From the NCBI RefSeq assembly GCF_000304475.1, contig NC_018945.1, forward strand, positions 434,001 through 498,000: DNA of 64,000 nucleotides. Direction: 5' to 3'. The position numbers and the translations under genes are program-made. The notes below the pieces were generated by a model. The model had not been told where the DNA came from. It ran no database searches and saw nothing but the letters and a program-made list of their open reading frames with translations. Source of the DNA: Kazachstania africana CBS 2517. Its lineage: Eukaryota > Ascomycota > Saccharomycetes > Saccharomycetales > Saccharomycetaceae. Of the stretch, positions 20,046 to 30,293 are shown one piece after another; positions within the stretch are counted from its first letter, which is position 1, and each line of letters begins with the position of its first letter.

Positions 20046-20990
20046 TTAAAATAGGTATGGAATAAAGAAAGCTCTTCTAGTACCATACTTTCTGTTCTTC
20101 TTTTGTGCCCATAAATACATTTGAGTTGCAGAGACAACTAAGAATATCAAAGCAAATAAGTTAATTTTGAAGACTAAGGTAAACCAAATCCAGCTCCATA
20201 CTTCAAAAGTATAGTTTGGAGCAACAAACATGGTGAATAAACCTTCATTGATTGGAACACGCTTATTAGCGTTACCTAGTTCCTTCTGTTTATCACCCCA
20301 TCTACGTAATTTCAAGTGAACGATGAAGTTCCAGAATTCACTAATAACAAATAGACCAATCAATAAACCGATGTTATTTAAATAGGTGGTGTTGTAAACT
20401 TTGAATAAAATATCGTCATTGAAGAGAAATCCGTAACCGAAATAACCCAAGACAATCATGCCGTTTAGAACCCAGTAATGGAATGAATTCTTAAACAAAT
20501 TGAATAAAGGCATTGTCGCTAATGAAAATTTGTGGATGAATAAAGTTTCAAATTCTCTTTTCAAATAATGTGCTAAAATCATATAGTAAGCCAATTGATT
20601 TAATCCTGGCATATAATTATCAGGATCATGATGCCATTTAGCAATAACATCAGGGTTCTGTGATAATTTGTAGAAGAAAGTATGCACCAAAATTGGACCT
20701 AGATATTCAATGGCAAAGACTAATCTCCATGAAATTTGGGGACCTAAATCCTTGATGAAAAGCTCAATCTGTTCATTGCTTGGAGTATTTTCTTCTTGGA
20801 AGAACTTTTCTGAAGTGATTGGAACTTGTTTAGATTCTTTCAAATAGGTTAATCTAATTCTGTATTTGCTGATGTTCTTATTTTGTTTAGAAATTTCTTG
20901 TAAAACAGAATCTAACGTTGGCTTAGAGTTTAAATCAATTGAAACATCCTTTAAGGATTTCGAACGTGACTTAATAGTAACAGCACTCAT
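20046..20990 (-). CDS. TSC13: Very-long-chain enoyl-CoA reductase
   Basis: Catalyses the last step of the ER fatty-acid elongation cycle, reducing trans-2-enoyl-CoA for sphingolipid synthesis. From the chosen start the protein has 314 residues (310 in S. cerevisiae). The N-terminal ubiquitin-like part starts ITIKSRSK-like (VTIKSRSKSLKD), followed by KDLGPQISWRLVFAIEYLGP and several membrane helices. The C-terminal steroid-reductase-type domain includes GLFTMFVAPNYTFEVWSWIW and ends KKNRKYGTRRAFFIPYLF. The open frame extends 8 codons upstream to 21014; I chose the ATG at 20990 because it aligns with the Tsc13 N-terminus. It is convergent with CDC7. Confidence 0.95.
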   Translation of the reverse strand: MSAVTIKSRSKSLKDVSIDLNSKPTLDSVLQEISKQNKNISKYRIRLTYLKESKQVPITSEKFFQEENTPSNEQIELFIKDLGPQISWRLVFAIEYLGPILVHTFFYKLSQNPDVIAKWHHDPDNYMPGLNQLAYYMILAHYLKREFETLFIHKFSLATMPLFNLFKNSFHYWVLNGMIVLGYFGYGFLFNDDILFKVYNTTYLNNIGLLIGLFVISEFWNFIVHLKLRRWGDKQKELGNANKRVPINEGLFTMFVAPNYTFEVWSWIWFTLVFKINLFALIFLVVSATQMYLWAQKKNRKYGTRRAFFIPYLF

Positions 20991-21227
20991 GTCTAATATA
21001 CTATTCCAGCTCAAATGCCTCTACTATCATCATTTAAACAGCTGAGGCCTTTTTTTTTCATTGCTCTTTTTTTTTGATGCCTTTCATTTCCGTTGTCTTT
21101 GAAGATCTTGCATGATAAAGCAGAGAAAGCATGGTTACCCTCGCAACGATGGCTAGGTGTCAGTAAAGTCATTTAAGGCGTCTGCCTTATTAATCAATTA
21201 TATTCTGAACTATATAAGTCATCCGTT

Positions 21228-22151
21228 TCATTTTAACAAGTTGTATATGGCACCAAGGTTTTCAGCGTAAAAATCTGGTGTTGGAATGCCCTCTTTGGGT
21301 TCTTGAAGACTCTTTTCAGTCTCAACTCCACTTAGTACCAGCAAAGTACCGCCAAGGTTACCATTTTTACCAAATGCAATGTCCACTTCCATTATATCAC
21401 CCACCATGCAGCACCTGGATTTGTCAAGATGTTTACTTGAAACGATGACATTGAGCATGTTCATTGTTGGTTTTCCGCAGTAAGTGGGGACTTTACCAGA
21501 TTGAAATGCCAGAGATTCAACCATAGGCCCTGCGCCAGGGAGCACACGTCCTCTCTCCGGGAACACTCTATCAGCATCGGCCCCAACCAGTGGGATTTCT
21601 TTGTCTTTCAATAAATATTGAAGAGTAACAGCTAACTTGTGATAATTTATCTTAGAATCAAACCCAGCTACGACGGCACGGACATCTTCATCAAGGCCAT
21701 CTACAAGGAATGGGGAAGTGGCGGCGTCGAACGGCTCATTTAATCTTGGATCGACGCCACCTAGAGTTTTGAATCCCATTAAATTTAGTTCTTCTGGTAT
21801 ACCACATTCTCCGAATACCCATACCTTATCTTTACCAGGCTGTAATTTCAAAACGTCTCGAACGTACATTGCGGAAGAGTACGCAGAGTTGATGACTTGA
21901 TCTATTGATATTTCTATGTCAAAAGATTTGAATACTTCGACAAATTGTTTGCGTGGAATGGTAGATTTATTAGTAATGAACATGAATTGTTTACCCAAAT
22001 GTCTTAGTTTCTCTAAAAATTCCTTCACATTTGGCAATAGACGATTGCCTGACCATATGACACCATCACAATCGAAGAGGAAAGTGTCGAACTTATTCAG
22101 GAAATTTTGGGCAATTTCGTTCGTGTTTATCTTTGTAGGTGGATTAGGCAT
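21228..22151 (-). CDS. PHO13: HAD-family phosphatase, divergent Pho13 type
   Basis: A haloacid-dehalogenase phosphatase of the Pho13/phosphoglycolate phosphatase family, which removes phosphate from toxic glycolytic by-products. It has 307 residues (312 in S. cerevisiae). Nucleophile motif FLFDCDGVIW (D27, D29), motif II FITNKST, substrate loop PGAG, TYCGKP with the motif III lysine, and VGDIMEVDIAFG with motif IV. Catalytic residues are present. Several positions differ from the usual form: TNKS instead of TNNS, GADADRVFP instead of TNxDxTFP, and GDIME instead of GDRLN. It may therefore be a diverged paralogue and not Pho13 itself. PHO13 lies far from NOP1 in S. cerevisiae, so synteny gives no support for the name. 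Confidence 0.82.
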   Translation of the reverse strand: MPNPPTKINTNEIAQNFLNKFDTFLFDCDGVIWSGNRLLPNVKEFLEKLRHLGKQFMFITNKSTIPRKQFVEVFKSFDIEISIDQVINSAYSSAMYVRDVLKLQPGKDKVWVFGECGIPEELNLMGFKTLGGVDPRLNEPFDAATSPFLVDGLDEDVRAVVAGFDSKINYHKLAVTLQYLLKDKEIPLVGADADRVFPERGRVLPGAGPMVESLAFQSGKVPTYCGKPTMNMLNVIVSSKHLDKSRCCMVGDIMEVDIAFGKNGNLGGTLLVLSGVETEKSLQEPKEGIPTPDFYAENLGAIYNLLK

Positions 22152-23990
<1,839 letters not shown>

Positions 23991-24460
23991 AATGGACTAT
24001 TTTGACATGAAAATTTACTCTATTCAAAATCAAAAGAAAAAAAATAAAAGAAATATCAAATCAAGTAAAATCAATCACCATTCACTACTAATCCAAATGT
24101 ATTTATTCTTTGACTTCATCACTCTTTCCTTAACTTCTAATAATTGTGTACCGAATTTGTAAAATAGATCATTTCTGAATATACATGTATATTTATGTAT
24201 TTATATACATATAAATATTATCATATTATCATAAACATGAAAAACTACATACATTGTTACTGTTTGATGAAGATCCATCAATGGCATGGAACGTGATTGA
24301 GATATTACGGCTGCTTCTTCCGTAGTCCGAGATGCCTCGAGAGATAGAAAAGTCGAAGGATTGAAGGGAACGACTGATTTGAGCAATACCAGCTGATTTA
24401 TATATATACAAACGGCGAAAGTCTCCAATTGCAACACTTTATAAGAGCAGCGTCTGAACA
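23991..24460. other. NOP1 3' flank and ETR1 promoter, junction of two ancestral arms
   Basis: About 470 bp of AT-rich DNA with no gene. It joins a left-arm gene series (NOP1) to a right-arm series (ETR1). I see no tRNA, LTR or repeat marking the join. Confidence 0.5.
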
Positions 24461-25600
24461 ATGTCACTAAACTTCTTGAAAAGGTCAATGTCTACTAATA
24501 TTCCAAAGAAAATCAAATCAATTATCTATTCATCACATAACGTCGATGACTGCACCTCGGTTCTTTCTGTCCTTAATCATTCAGTAAAGAATGTGAATGA
24601 AAATTCCATAGTGCTACGAACATTAGCCTTCCCCATCAATCCATCTGATATAAATCAACTTCAGGGAGTCTATCCTTCTCTTCCTGAAAAGACATTAGAC
24701 TTAGGGACGAAGGAGCCAAGCGCAATTGCAGGAAATGAAGCTGTCTTTGAAGTTATTAAAGTCCCTGAGAAGAAAGAGTCAAAACTTTCAATTGGTGATT
24801 GGGTCATTCCATTACATTCCAATCAAGGTACATGGACTAATTTCAAGATACTTGAAAATGAAAATAACGTTATAAAAGTCAATGGACTGGATCTTTATAC
24901 AGCCTCAACTGTATCAGTGAATGGGGTCACTGCATATCAGTTGGTGAACAAATATATTAATTGGGGTGAGCGTGCTGGAAATGAATGGATCATTCAAAAT
25001 GCTGGTACTTCCAATGTTTCGAAACTAGTCACTCAAATTGCGAAGGCTAAAGGAATTAAAACTTTAAGTGTTATTCGTGATCGTGATAATTTTCAAGAAG
25101 TTGCTAATGACTTGGAAGTCAAATATGGAGCTACTAAAGTTATTTCTGAATCACAAAATAGCGATAAGACTTTCAATAAGAGTGAATTACCAAAAATTTT
25201 GGGTGATGAGGGAACGATAAAATTAGCCTTGAATTCTGTTGGTGGTAAATCAAGTTCTTCCATTGCTAGAAAGTTGGAGAAAGGTGGGTTGATGTTGACC
25301 TACGGTGGTATGTCAAAACAGCCTGTCACTTTACCAACTTCATTACATATCTTTAAGGGTATTACGTCTGCTGGATTTTGGGTGACAGAAAATAATAAGA
25401 AAGATCCAGATGAAAAACGTGCAAATGTTGCAGAATTTATTAAATTGTATGAAACGAATAAAATTATTTCTTCTGAGAATGAATTAGAGATTGTAAATTG
25501 GAATGTCAATGAAGATTCTGATGAGGAATTTTTGAATCTGGTCAAGAAGGGTATTACTTCTAGTGGGAAGAAGAAGCTAGTGGTATTGAAATGGCATTGA
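24461..25600 (+). CDS. ETR1: Mitochondrial 2-enoyl thioester reductase
   Basis: Last enzyme of mitochondrial type II fatty-acid synthesis (NADPH-dependent trans-2-enoyl thioester reductase), needed for lipoic acid and respiration. The protein has 379 residues (380 in S. cerevisiae). The N-terminus MSLNFLKRSMSTNIPKKIKS is basic and hydroxylated like a mitochondrial presequence. It belongs to the zinc-free medium-chain dehydrogenase/reductase class. The catalytic tyrosine is Y71 in NPSDINQLQGVYPSLP. The nucleotide-binding stretch is WIIQNAGTSNVSKLVTQIAK, followed by NSVGGKSSSSIARKL and LMTYGGMSKQPV-like (LMLTYGGMSKQPV). It is convergent with CSG2. Confidence 0.96.
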   Translation: MSLNFLKRSMSTNIPKKIKSIIYSSHNVDDCTSVLSVLNHSVKNVNENSIVLRTLAFPINPSDINQLQGVYPSLPEKTLDLGTKEPSAIAGNEAVFEVIKVPEKKESKLSIGDWVIPLHSNQGTWTNFKILENENNVIKVNGLDLYTASTVSVNGVTAYQLVNKYINWGERAGNEWIIQNAGTSNVSKLVTQIAKAKGIKTLSVIRDRDNFQEVANDLEVKYGATKVISESQNSDKTFNKSELPKILGDEGTIKLALNSVGGKSSSSIARKLEKGGLMLTYGGMSKQPVTLPTSLHIFKGITSAGFWVTENNKKDPDEKRANVAEFIKLYETNKIISSENELEIVNWNVNEDSDEEFLNLVKKGITSSGKKKLVVLKWH

Positions 25601-25614
25601 AGAATAAATCTACA

Positions 25615-25635
25615 GAATATATATATATATATATG
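25615..25635. repeat. TA dinucleotide tract after ETR1
   Basis: A short TA run lies in the 3' region between the convergent genes ETR1 and CSG2. It probably serves as a polyadenylation efficiency element. Confidence 0.5.
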
Positions 25636-25724
25636 TAAAGATGCTTTGAAAGTGAAAGTTGCTTCATGTTAATATGCTTTTTATTTTTTAGTGTCTTAAG
25701 TTTTATAATTTTGAAAAGTTTCTT

Positions 25725-26972
25725 TTATACCAATGTTACGGATAAGAAAATGCATCCCAATGACAGCATTATATAGCCAATTACTTCCCATCTTACGATG
25801 GTTGTTTGTGTTGGTTCGCACACCCATTCTGCCAATCCCATAAAAATAATAGAGCCAAAATTGCAAGTAGTTAAAAATTCAGGTGGATTTTTCCTATTCA
25901 GATTGAGTATTGAGAATAGATGTGGCAATGTACCAATAAATATAGAACACATTAGTGTTAACCAGAAAGTTTGTTCGGCATATAATAGAGAGACAATTTT
26001 TATTGAGAGTGAAATACTTGGAGTGAATGGGAAGATGAGAAGAGTGCCAATAAACCCAATCAATGATAGATGTGTGCATTGAATTAACAATTTTTTATCT
26101 GATTTAGTGTCGTTACTACAACGAGAAAAGATATTGAAATTCAAATATTTTGCCGATAAAGTGCTTTCATCATTATTATTAAACCAACGATTCCATAATA
26201 CACCGAACAAACCTACGGGCAATGTGCCTAACCCACAGATTAAAGCCCCTTTGAGTCTGTCGAATAAGAAAGGGTCTGTAACTTCGCCTGTAACTTGATT
26301 AACTGATAATTTACCAGCTAATAAATCGCATGTTGCCTTTGTGTAAGAGATAATCAGGATACCTATTAAAGAGGACATCATGACCAAGAAATTTCTGAAA
26401 ATATAATTTTTCCTCGAGATACCACACACACCATATAATAAAGTGACAATTTCAAAAGCAGCTGTGTTTTGAATTAAGGCAACATCAAAAGCTGGCGAGA
26501 GTGACAAAGCCAACGTATATGTGAACACTGGTATTACCAAAATAACGGACAATACTACTAATTTTCCGACATATTTAAGAATATCAGCAGCTAACTTTGT
26601 ATCATTGTTCATATCGTTACCGGCAATGGTACCTGTATGTAATAATTCATCATGCTGATCGATTGTACTGCGACTGCTAGTGACTGGATTCAACTCATAC
26701 GATTCTTCCTCTTCAAATTCTTCGAAGGGGTTTTTGTTTCTATTCGAAAAATCTATATAAAACCTTGCAACTGGTAATAGTAGTAATAGCGACACAAAAT
26801 AAAGTGATGTCAAATATATTGTGATTAGACCTGTACTTTGCTCCTTCGAAGTGATTCCGATGGACTTCCCATCGATACTACTCAAAAACGATTGTGATTG
26901 AATTAATGATACGCATTTAGTTTGTATCACATAGCCCAATACTGCGATGAACCATGAGTACATTACGGACAT
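25725..26972 (-). CDS. CSG2: Csg2, ER membrane subunit of mannosylinositol phosphorylceramide synthase
   Basis: Regulatory subunit that works with Csg1/Sur1 or Csh1 to mannosylate inositol phosphorylceramide; mutants are calcium sensitive. The protein has 415 residues (410 in S. cerevisiae) and about ten hydrophobic segments typical of a drug/metabolite-transporter-like fold. Highly conserved blocks are LSLSPAFDVALIQNTAAFEIVTLL, CGISRKNYIFRNFLVMM, DPFLFDRLKGALICGLG and GLAEWVCEPTQTTIVRWEVIGYIML. The N-terminal segment YVIQTKC is shared. A second Met at residue 4 could also be the start. It is divergent from OLA1. Confidence 0.95.
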   Translation of the reverse strand: MSVMYSWFIAVLGYVIQTKCVSLIQSQSFLSSIDGKSIGITSKEQSTGLITIYLTSLYFVSLLLLLPVARFYIDFSNRNKNPFEEFEEEESYELNPVTSSRSTIDQHDELLHTGTIAGNDMNNDTKLAADILKYVGKLVVLSVILVIPVFTYTLALSLSPAFDVALIQNTAAFEIVTLLYGVCGISRKNYIFRNFLVMMSSLIGILIISYTKATCDLLAGKLSVNQVTGEVTDPFLFDRLKGALICGLGTLPVGLFGVLWNRWFNNNDESTLSAKYLNFNIFSRCSNDTKSDKKLLIQCTHLSLIGFIGTLLIFPFTPSISLSIKIVSLLYAEQTFWLTLMCSIFIGTLPHLFSILNLNRKNPPEFLTTCNFGSIIFMGLAEWVCEPTQTTIVRWEVIGYIMLSLGCIFLSVTLV

Positions 26973-27493
26973 TGTATCTAGAACCTACCGTATATCTTAT
27001 TCCAAAAGGCTTGCTATCTCGGAGAGTAACTATACTTCCTCTTTCCTTAATCTAATCCAAGCTTCTAGTGTTATCCTTCCTTCTCTATCAATGTGATTTT
27101 CTCTCTTCGCCAACTAGCTGGTTCGTATTGCTACAAAACGGAGTCCGGGCTAGATGCACGAGTAGTAAGTAATGCACTTCACAGATACAACATCTTATTC
27201 GTTTGCACCAGTGAGCTTGTGACCATCGTGAGAGACCGTCAAACCTATTATCGATGGACATCGAAGCCATGGCCATCTTGGCTGCTTTCTCTTCGCTGCG
27301 TGAGATTTTAGTATGACGTATTGTATGACATCATTTAGAACGAGGTGGCCCAAAATTGAAAAAAAAAAAATTTTACCACCATCGAGAAAAGTGTCGATGC
27401 ATTTATATTGAGAGACAAATGCATCAGTTATACAGTAGCTGTTGTAAAAGGTCATTTAGTCGTTCCACTCAGATACTAAAGCGTAAGTGTGCA
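26973..27493. other. Divergent promoter region between CSG2 and OLA1
   Basis: About 520 bp without a gene. A poly-A tract at about 27358-27370 lies upstream of OLA1. The OLA1 frame stays open back to 27356, but the extra residues have no counterpart in the family. Confidence 0.5.
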
Positions 27494-28675
27494 ATGCCTC
27501 CAAAGAAGCAAGTCGAAGAAAAGAAGGTCCTTTTAGGTCGTCCAGGTAACAATTTAAAAGCTGGTATTGTTGGTTTAGCCAATGTTGGTAAATCTACTTT
27601 TTTCCAAGCCATCACTAGATCTCCTCTAGGTAACCCAGCCAACTATCCTTTTGCTACTATTGATCCAGAAGAAGCTCGTGTCATCGTCCCATCTCCAAAA
27701 TTCGATGAATTATGTAAAATTTACAAGCCAGCTTCTGAAGTCCCAGCCCATTTAACTGTGTACGATATTGCTGGTTTGACTAAAGGTGCTTCTGCCGGTG
27801 AAGGTTTAGGTAATGCGTTCTTGTCCCACATTAGAGCCGTTGATTCCATTTACCAAGTTGTTCGTTGTTTCGATGACGCTGAAATTATCCATATTGAAGG
27901 TGACGTGGAACCAGCTCGTGATTTAGAAATTATCGCTAATGAATTAAGATTAAAGGATATCGAATTTTCTGAAAAGGCATTGGAAAACGCTGCTAAGATC
28001 GCAAAGAGAGGTGGTCAATCCTTAGAAGTTAAGCAAAAGAAAGAAGAAATGGCTTTAATCGAAAGAATTATTGAATTGTTAAAATCTGGTCAAAGAGTTT
28101 ACAACCAAACTTGGACTCCAAAGGAAGTCGAAGTTATCAATTCCATGTTCTTATTGACTGCTAAACCATGTATTTACTTAATCAATTTATCTGAAAGAGA
28201 CTACATTAGAAAGAAGAATAAGCATCTATTGAAGATTAAAGAATGGGTTGACAAGAACTCTCCAGGTGATTTAATTATCCCATTTTCTGTCTCTTTAGAA
28301 GAAAGATTATCGCACATGACTGAAGAAGAAATGAAAGAAGAATTAGAAAAAATTGGTACTCAATCAGCTTTACCAAGAATTATTACTACCATGAGAGAAA
28401 AATTAGATTTGATTTCTTTTTTCACCTGTGGCCCAGATGAAGTTCGTGAGTGGACCATTAGACAAGGTACCAAGGCTCCACAAGCTGCTGGTGTCATTCA
28501 CAACGATTTAATGAACACTTTCATCTTGGCTCAAGTTATGAAGTACGATGATGTCGTCGAATATAAAGATGATGCTGCTATCAAAGCCGCTGGTAAATTA
28601 CAACAAAAGGGTAAAGATTACGTCGTTGAAAATGCTGATGTCATTTACTTCAGATCTGGTGCCGGTAAGAATTAA
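27494..28675 (+). CDS. OLA1: Obg-like P-loop ATPase Ola1
   Basis: A conserved YchF/Ola1 translation-associated ATPase of the Obg-related class. From the chosen ATG it has 393 residues (394 in S. cerevisiae). It starts MPPKKQVEEKKVLLGRPGNN. P-loop GLANVGKSTFF, switch region YPFATIDPEEARV, DIAGLTKGASAGEGLGN, and NLSERDYIRKKN in place of the GTP-specific NKxD, which explains ATP preference. A C-terminal TGS domain contains ISFFTCGPDEVREWTIRQGTKAPQAAGVIH. The frame is open 46 codons further upstream, but that part is unrelated to Ola1 and the ATG at 27494 aligns exactly with orthologues. Strong codon bias. Confidence 0.97.
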   Translation: MPPKKQVEEKKVLLGRPGNNLKAGIVGLANVGKSTFFQAITRSPLGNPANYPFATIDPEEARVIVPSPKFDELCKIYKPASEVPAHLTVYDIAGLTKGASAGEGLGNAFLSHIRAVDSIYQVVRCFDDAEIIHIEGDVEPARDLEIIANELRLKDIEFSEKALENAAKIAKRGGQSLEVKQKKEEMALIERIIELLKSGQRVYNQTWTPKEVEVINSMFLLTAKPCIYLINLSERDYIRKKNKHLLKIKEWVDKNSPGDLIIPFSVSLEERLSHMTEEEMKEELEKIGTQSALPRIITTMREKLDLISFFTCGPDEVREWTIRQGTKAPQAAGVIHNDLMNTFILAQVMKYDDVVEYKDDAAIKAAGKLQQKGKDYVVENADVIYFRSGAGKN

Positions 28676-28857
28676 TGAATTGAATCACTTTTCTTACTAT
28701 TCATGTCTTTCATGATGTATACATATATACCATTAAAACCATACGCAGCAGCAAGTAAAAAAATAAAAATTACATAAATAATTTATTACGCCATCTGAAC
28801 AACAAACTTTTGATGGCATTATTAAAGAAACAAAGTCTTGGGTATATTTAATTAAAA

Positions 28858-29796
28858 TTATTTGTATAGGAAAGAGTACCATTTACTCATCCTTCTTTCC
28901 CGTTCAGCTTTAGGTACATATGCATCAATATGTTTTTCGATTCGTTCTAACCCATCTTTGTCCTCATATATAGTCCCCAGCGCCTCAACAAATTGGCCTT
29001 CTGGATCCAACAAATAAAAAAATGCAGAGTGATCTACGATATAATCCTCCTGTGGGCTTACGTTACGTGGTGTAGAGAAAAATACTTTGAAGTTCTTACA
29101 CATGTCTTTTATTTGGTCATAAGTACCAGTTAACCCAATAATCGATGGATGGAAATCCTTCAAATATCGTTTTAATACATCTGGAGTATCTCTTATTGGA
29201 TCACATGTGACAAAGATTGCATTAGGTTTAATTCCTCTTTTCTTTTCTAATTTTTTAAGCCAAACAGTTAATCTATCCAACTCAGTGGGACACACATCGG
29301 GGCAGTGGGTAAAGCCAAAATAAATTATGCTGAATTTGCCTAATAAATCATCCTGTGTGAATTTCTGACCGTTAAAATCAGTTAATTGGAATTGTCCATC
29401 TAATAATTGTCTATTTGACTCAGCAATTTTTTCGACCTCCAATCTACTCTTCTTTCGTAATAGATAGTAATAACTACCACTACACAACGTTACAAAGGCA
29501 CCAATTCCGAGCCATTGACGTGTTTTATTACCATTGCCGCCCTTCTTATCAGTAGTTTTCAAATTTCTAAAATCTGTACTTCTTCCATCGTTTACCCTAA
29601 TTTGATCTAGTCTGACCTTTTTCAAATCATTTAATATACTTTCTTCAATATTTGAATCCCCACTGCCGTCCAACCTATATCTAGTGCTTGAAAAAAGTGC
29701 TTTCCCTTGTAATCCAAACTTAGGGCGTACTGGGTCCTTGAATTTTGAATATAGCTTTAAAGGATAGTTGACCGTTCTTAAAGAAAACTTATTCAT
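28858..29796 (-). CDS. SCO1: Sco1 copper chaperone for cytochrome c oxidase
   Basis: An inner-membrane protein that delivers copper to the CuA site of Cox2. The protein has 312 residues (295 Sco1, 301 Sco2 in S. cerevisiae). The basic N-terminus is a mitochondrial presequence. A single membrane helix lies near 89-107 (WLGIGAFVTLCSGSYYYLL). The thioredoxin-like domain carries the copper ligands GFTHCPDVCPTEL (near 160-172) and the histidine of DHSAFFYLLD (near 255). S. cerevisiae has the linked pair SCO1 and SCO2; only one copy is seen here, between OLA1 (beside SCO2 there) and CHS2 (beside SCO1 there), so it may represent the undivided ancestor. It is divergent from CHS2. Confidence 0.95.
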   Translation of the reverse strand: MNKFSLRTVNYPLKLYSKFKDPVRPKFGLQGKALFSSTRYRLDGSGDSNIEESILNDLKKVRLDQIRVNDGRSTDFRNLKTTDKKGGNGNKTRQWLGIGAFVTLCSGSYYYLLRKKSRLEVEKIAESNRQLLDGQFQLTDFNGQKFTQDDLLGKFSIIYFGFTHCPDVCPTELDRLTVWLKKLEKKRGIKPNAIFVTCDPIRDTPDVLKRYLKDFHPSIIGLTGTYDQIKDMCKNFKVFFSTPRNVSPQEDYIVDHSAFFYLLDPEGQFVEALGTIYEDKDGLERIEKHIDAYVPKAERERRMSKWYSFLYK

Positions 29797-29979
29797 AGTT
29801 TCTTGAAAGTATAAAAATGAACACTACTCAAAGACAGCCTGATATTATTTCACGTTATATCGCTACAAATGCAGGTGTAAATACACTGGCCAACAGAAAT
29901 TAATGCAACCAACATTCCTTCCCTCATATACTACTACTTCTTTCAAGGATTGAATATCAGGCTTCCTTTTCGGACATTA

Positions 29980-30037
29980 TTAGGGCTTGTTAGGGCTTGC
30001 GAAAAATTTGTTAGGTCTTGAAAGTATTTTTAGGGTT
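29980..30037 (+). promoter_or_regulatory. Three Tbf1-like TTAGGGYT sites between SCO1 and CHS2
   Basis: TTAGGGCT at 29980-29987 and 29990-29997 form a direct repeat with a 10-bp period, and TTAGGGTT lies at 30030-30037. A degenerate TTAGGTCT lies between them. TTAGGGYT is the recognition sequence of the general regulatory factor Tbf1. The region is the 497-bp divergent promoter of SCO1 and CHS2. An 8-bp inverted repeat AATGAAAC/GTTTCATT follows at 30072-30100. Confidence 0.6.
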
Positions 30038-30293
30038 GCATACTCGTTGTTTACAGAGTGCCATTTTAGGAAATGAAACATCGAAATTGGAAGTTTCATT
30101 AATACATGTCCCGAAGAAGTAAATACTAAATAAAGAGTCGAATAGCAATCCATTTACGAATCTTCGAGCTCACTTTGAGCTTTAACCATACATTTAGAGA
30201 GGAAGTTATCCTCTAATAACTATTTCAAGTCTCAATCCCTTCCAGGTGAAGTAGCTTATACTATCCTGGAACATCTATACTAGTGTTGTTGCA

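Noticed and set aside
27356..27493. 46-residue N-terminal extension of OLA1
   Set aside because: It has no counterpart in orthologues; the ATG at 27494 gives the exact family length and start.
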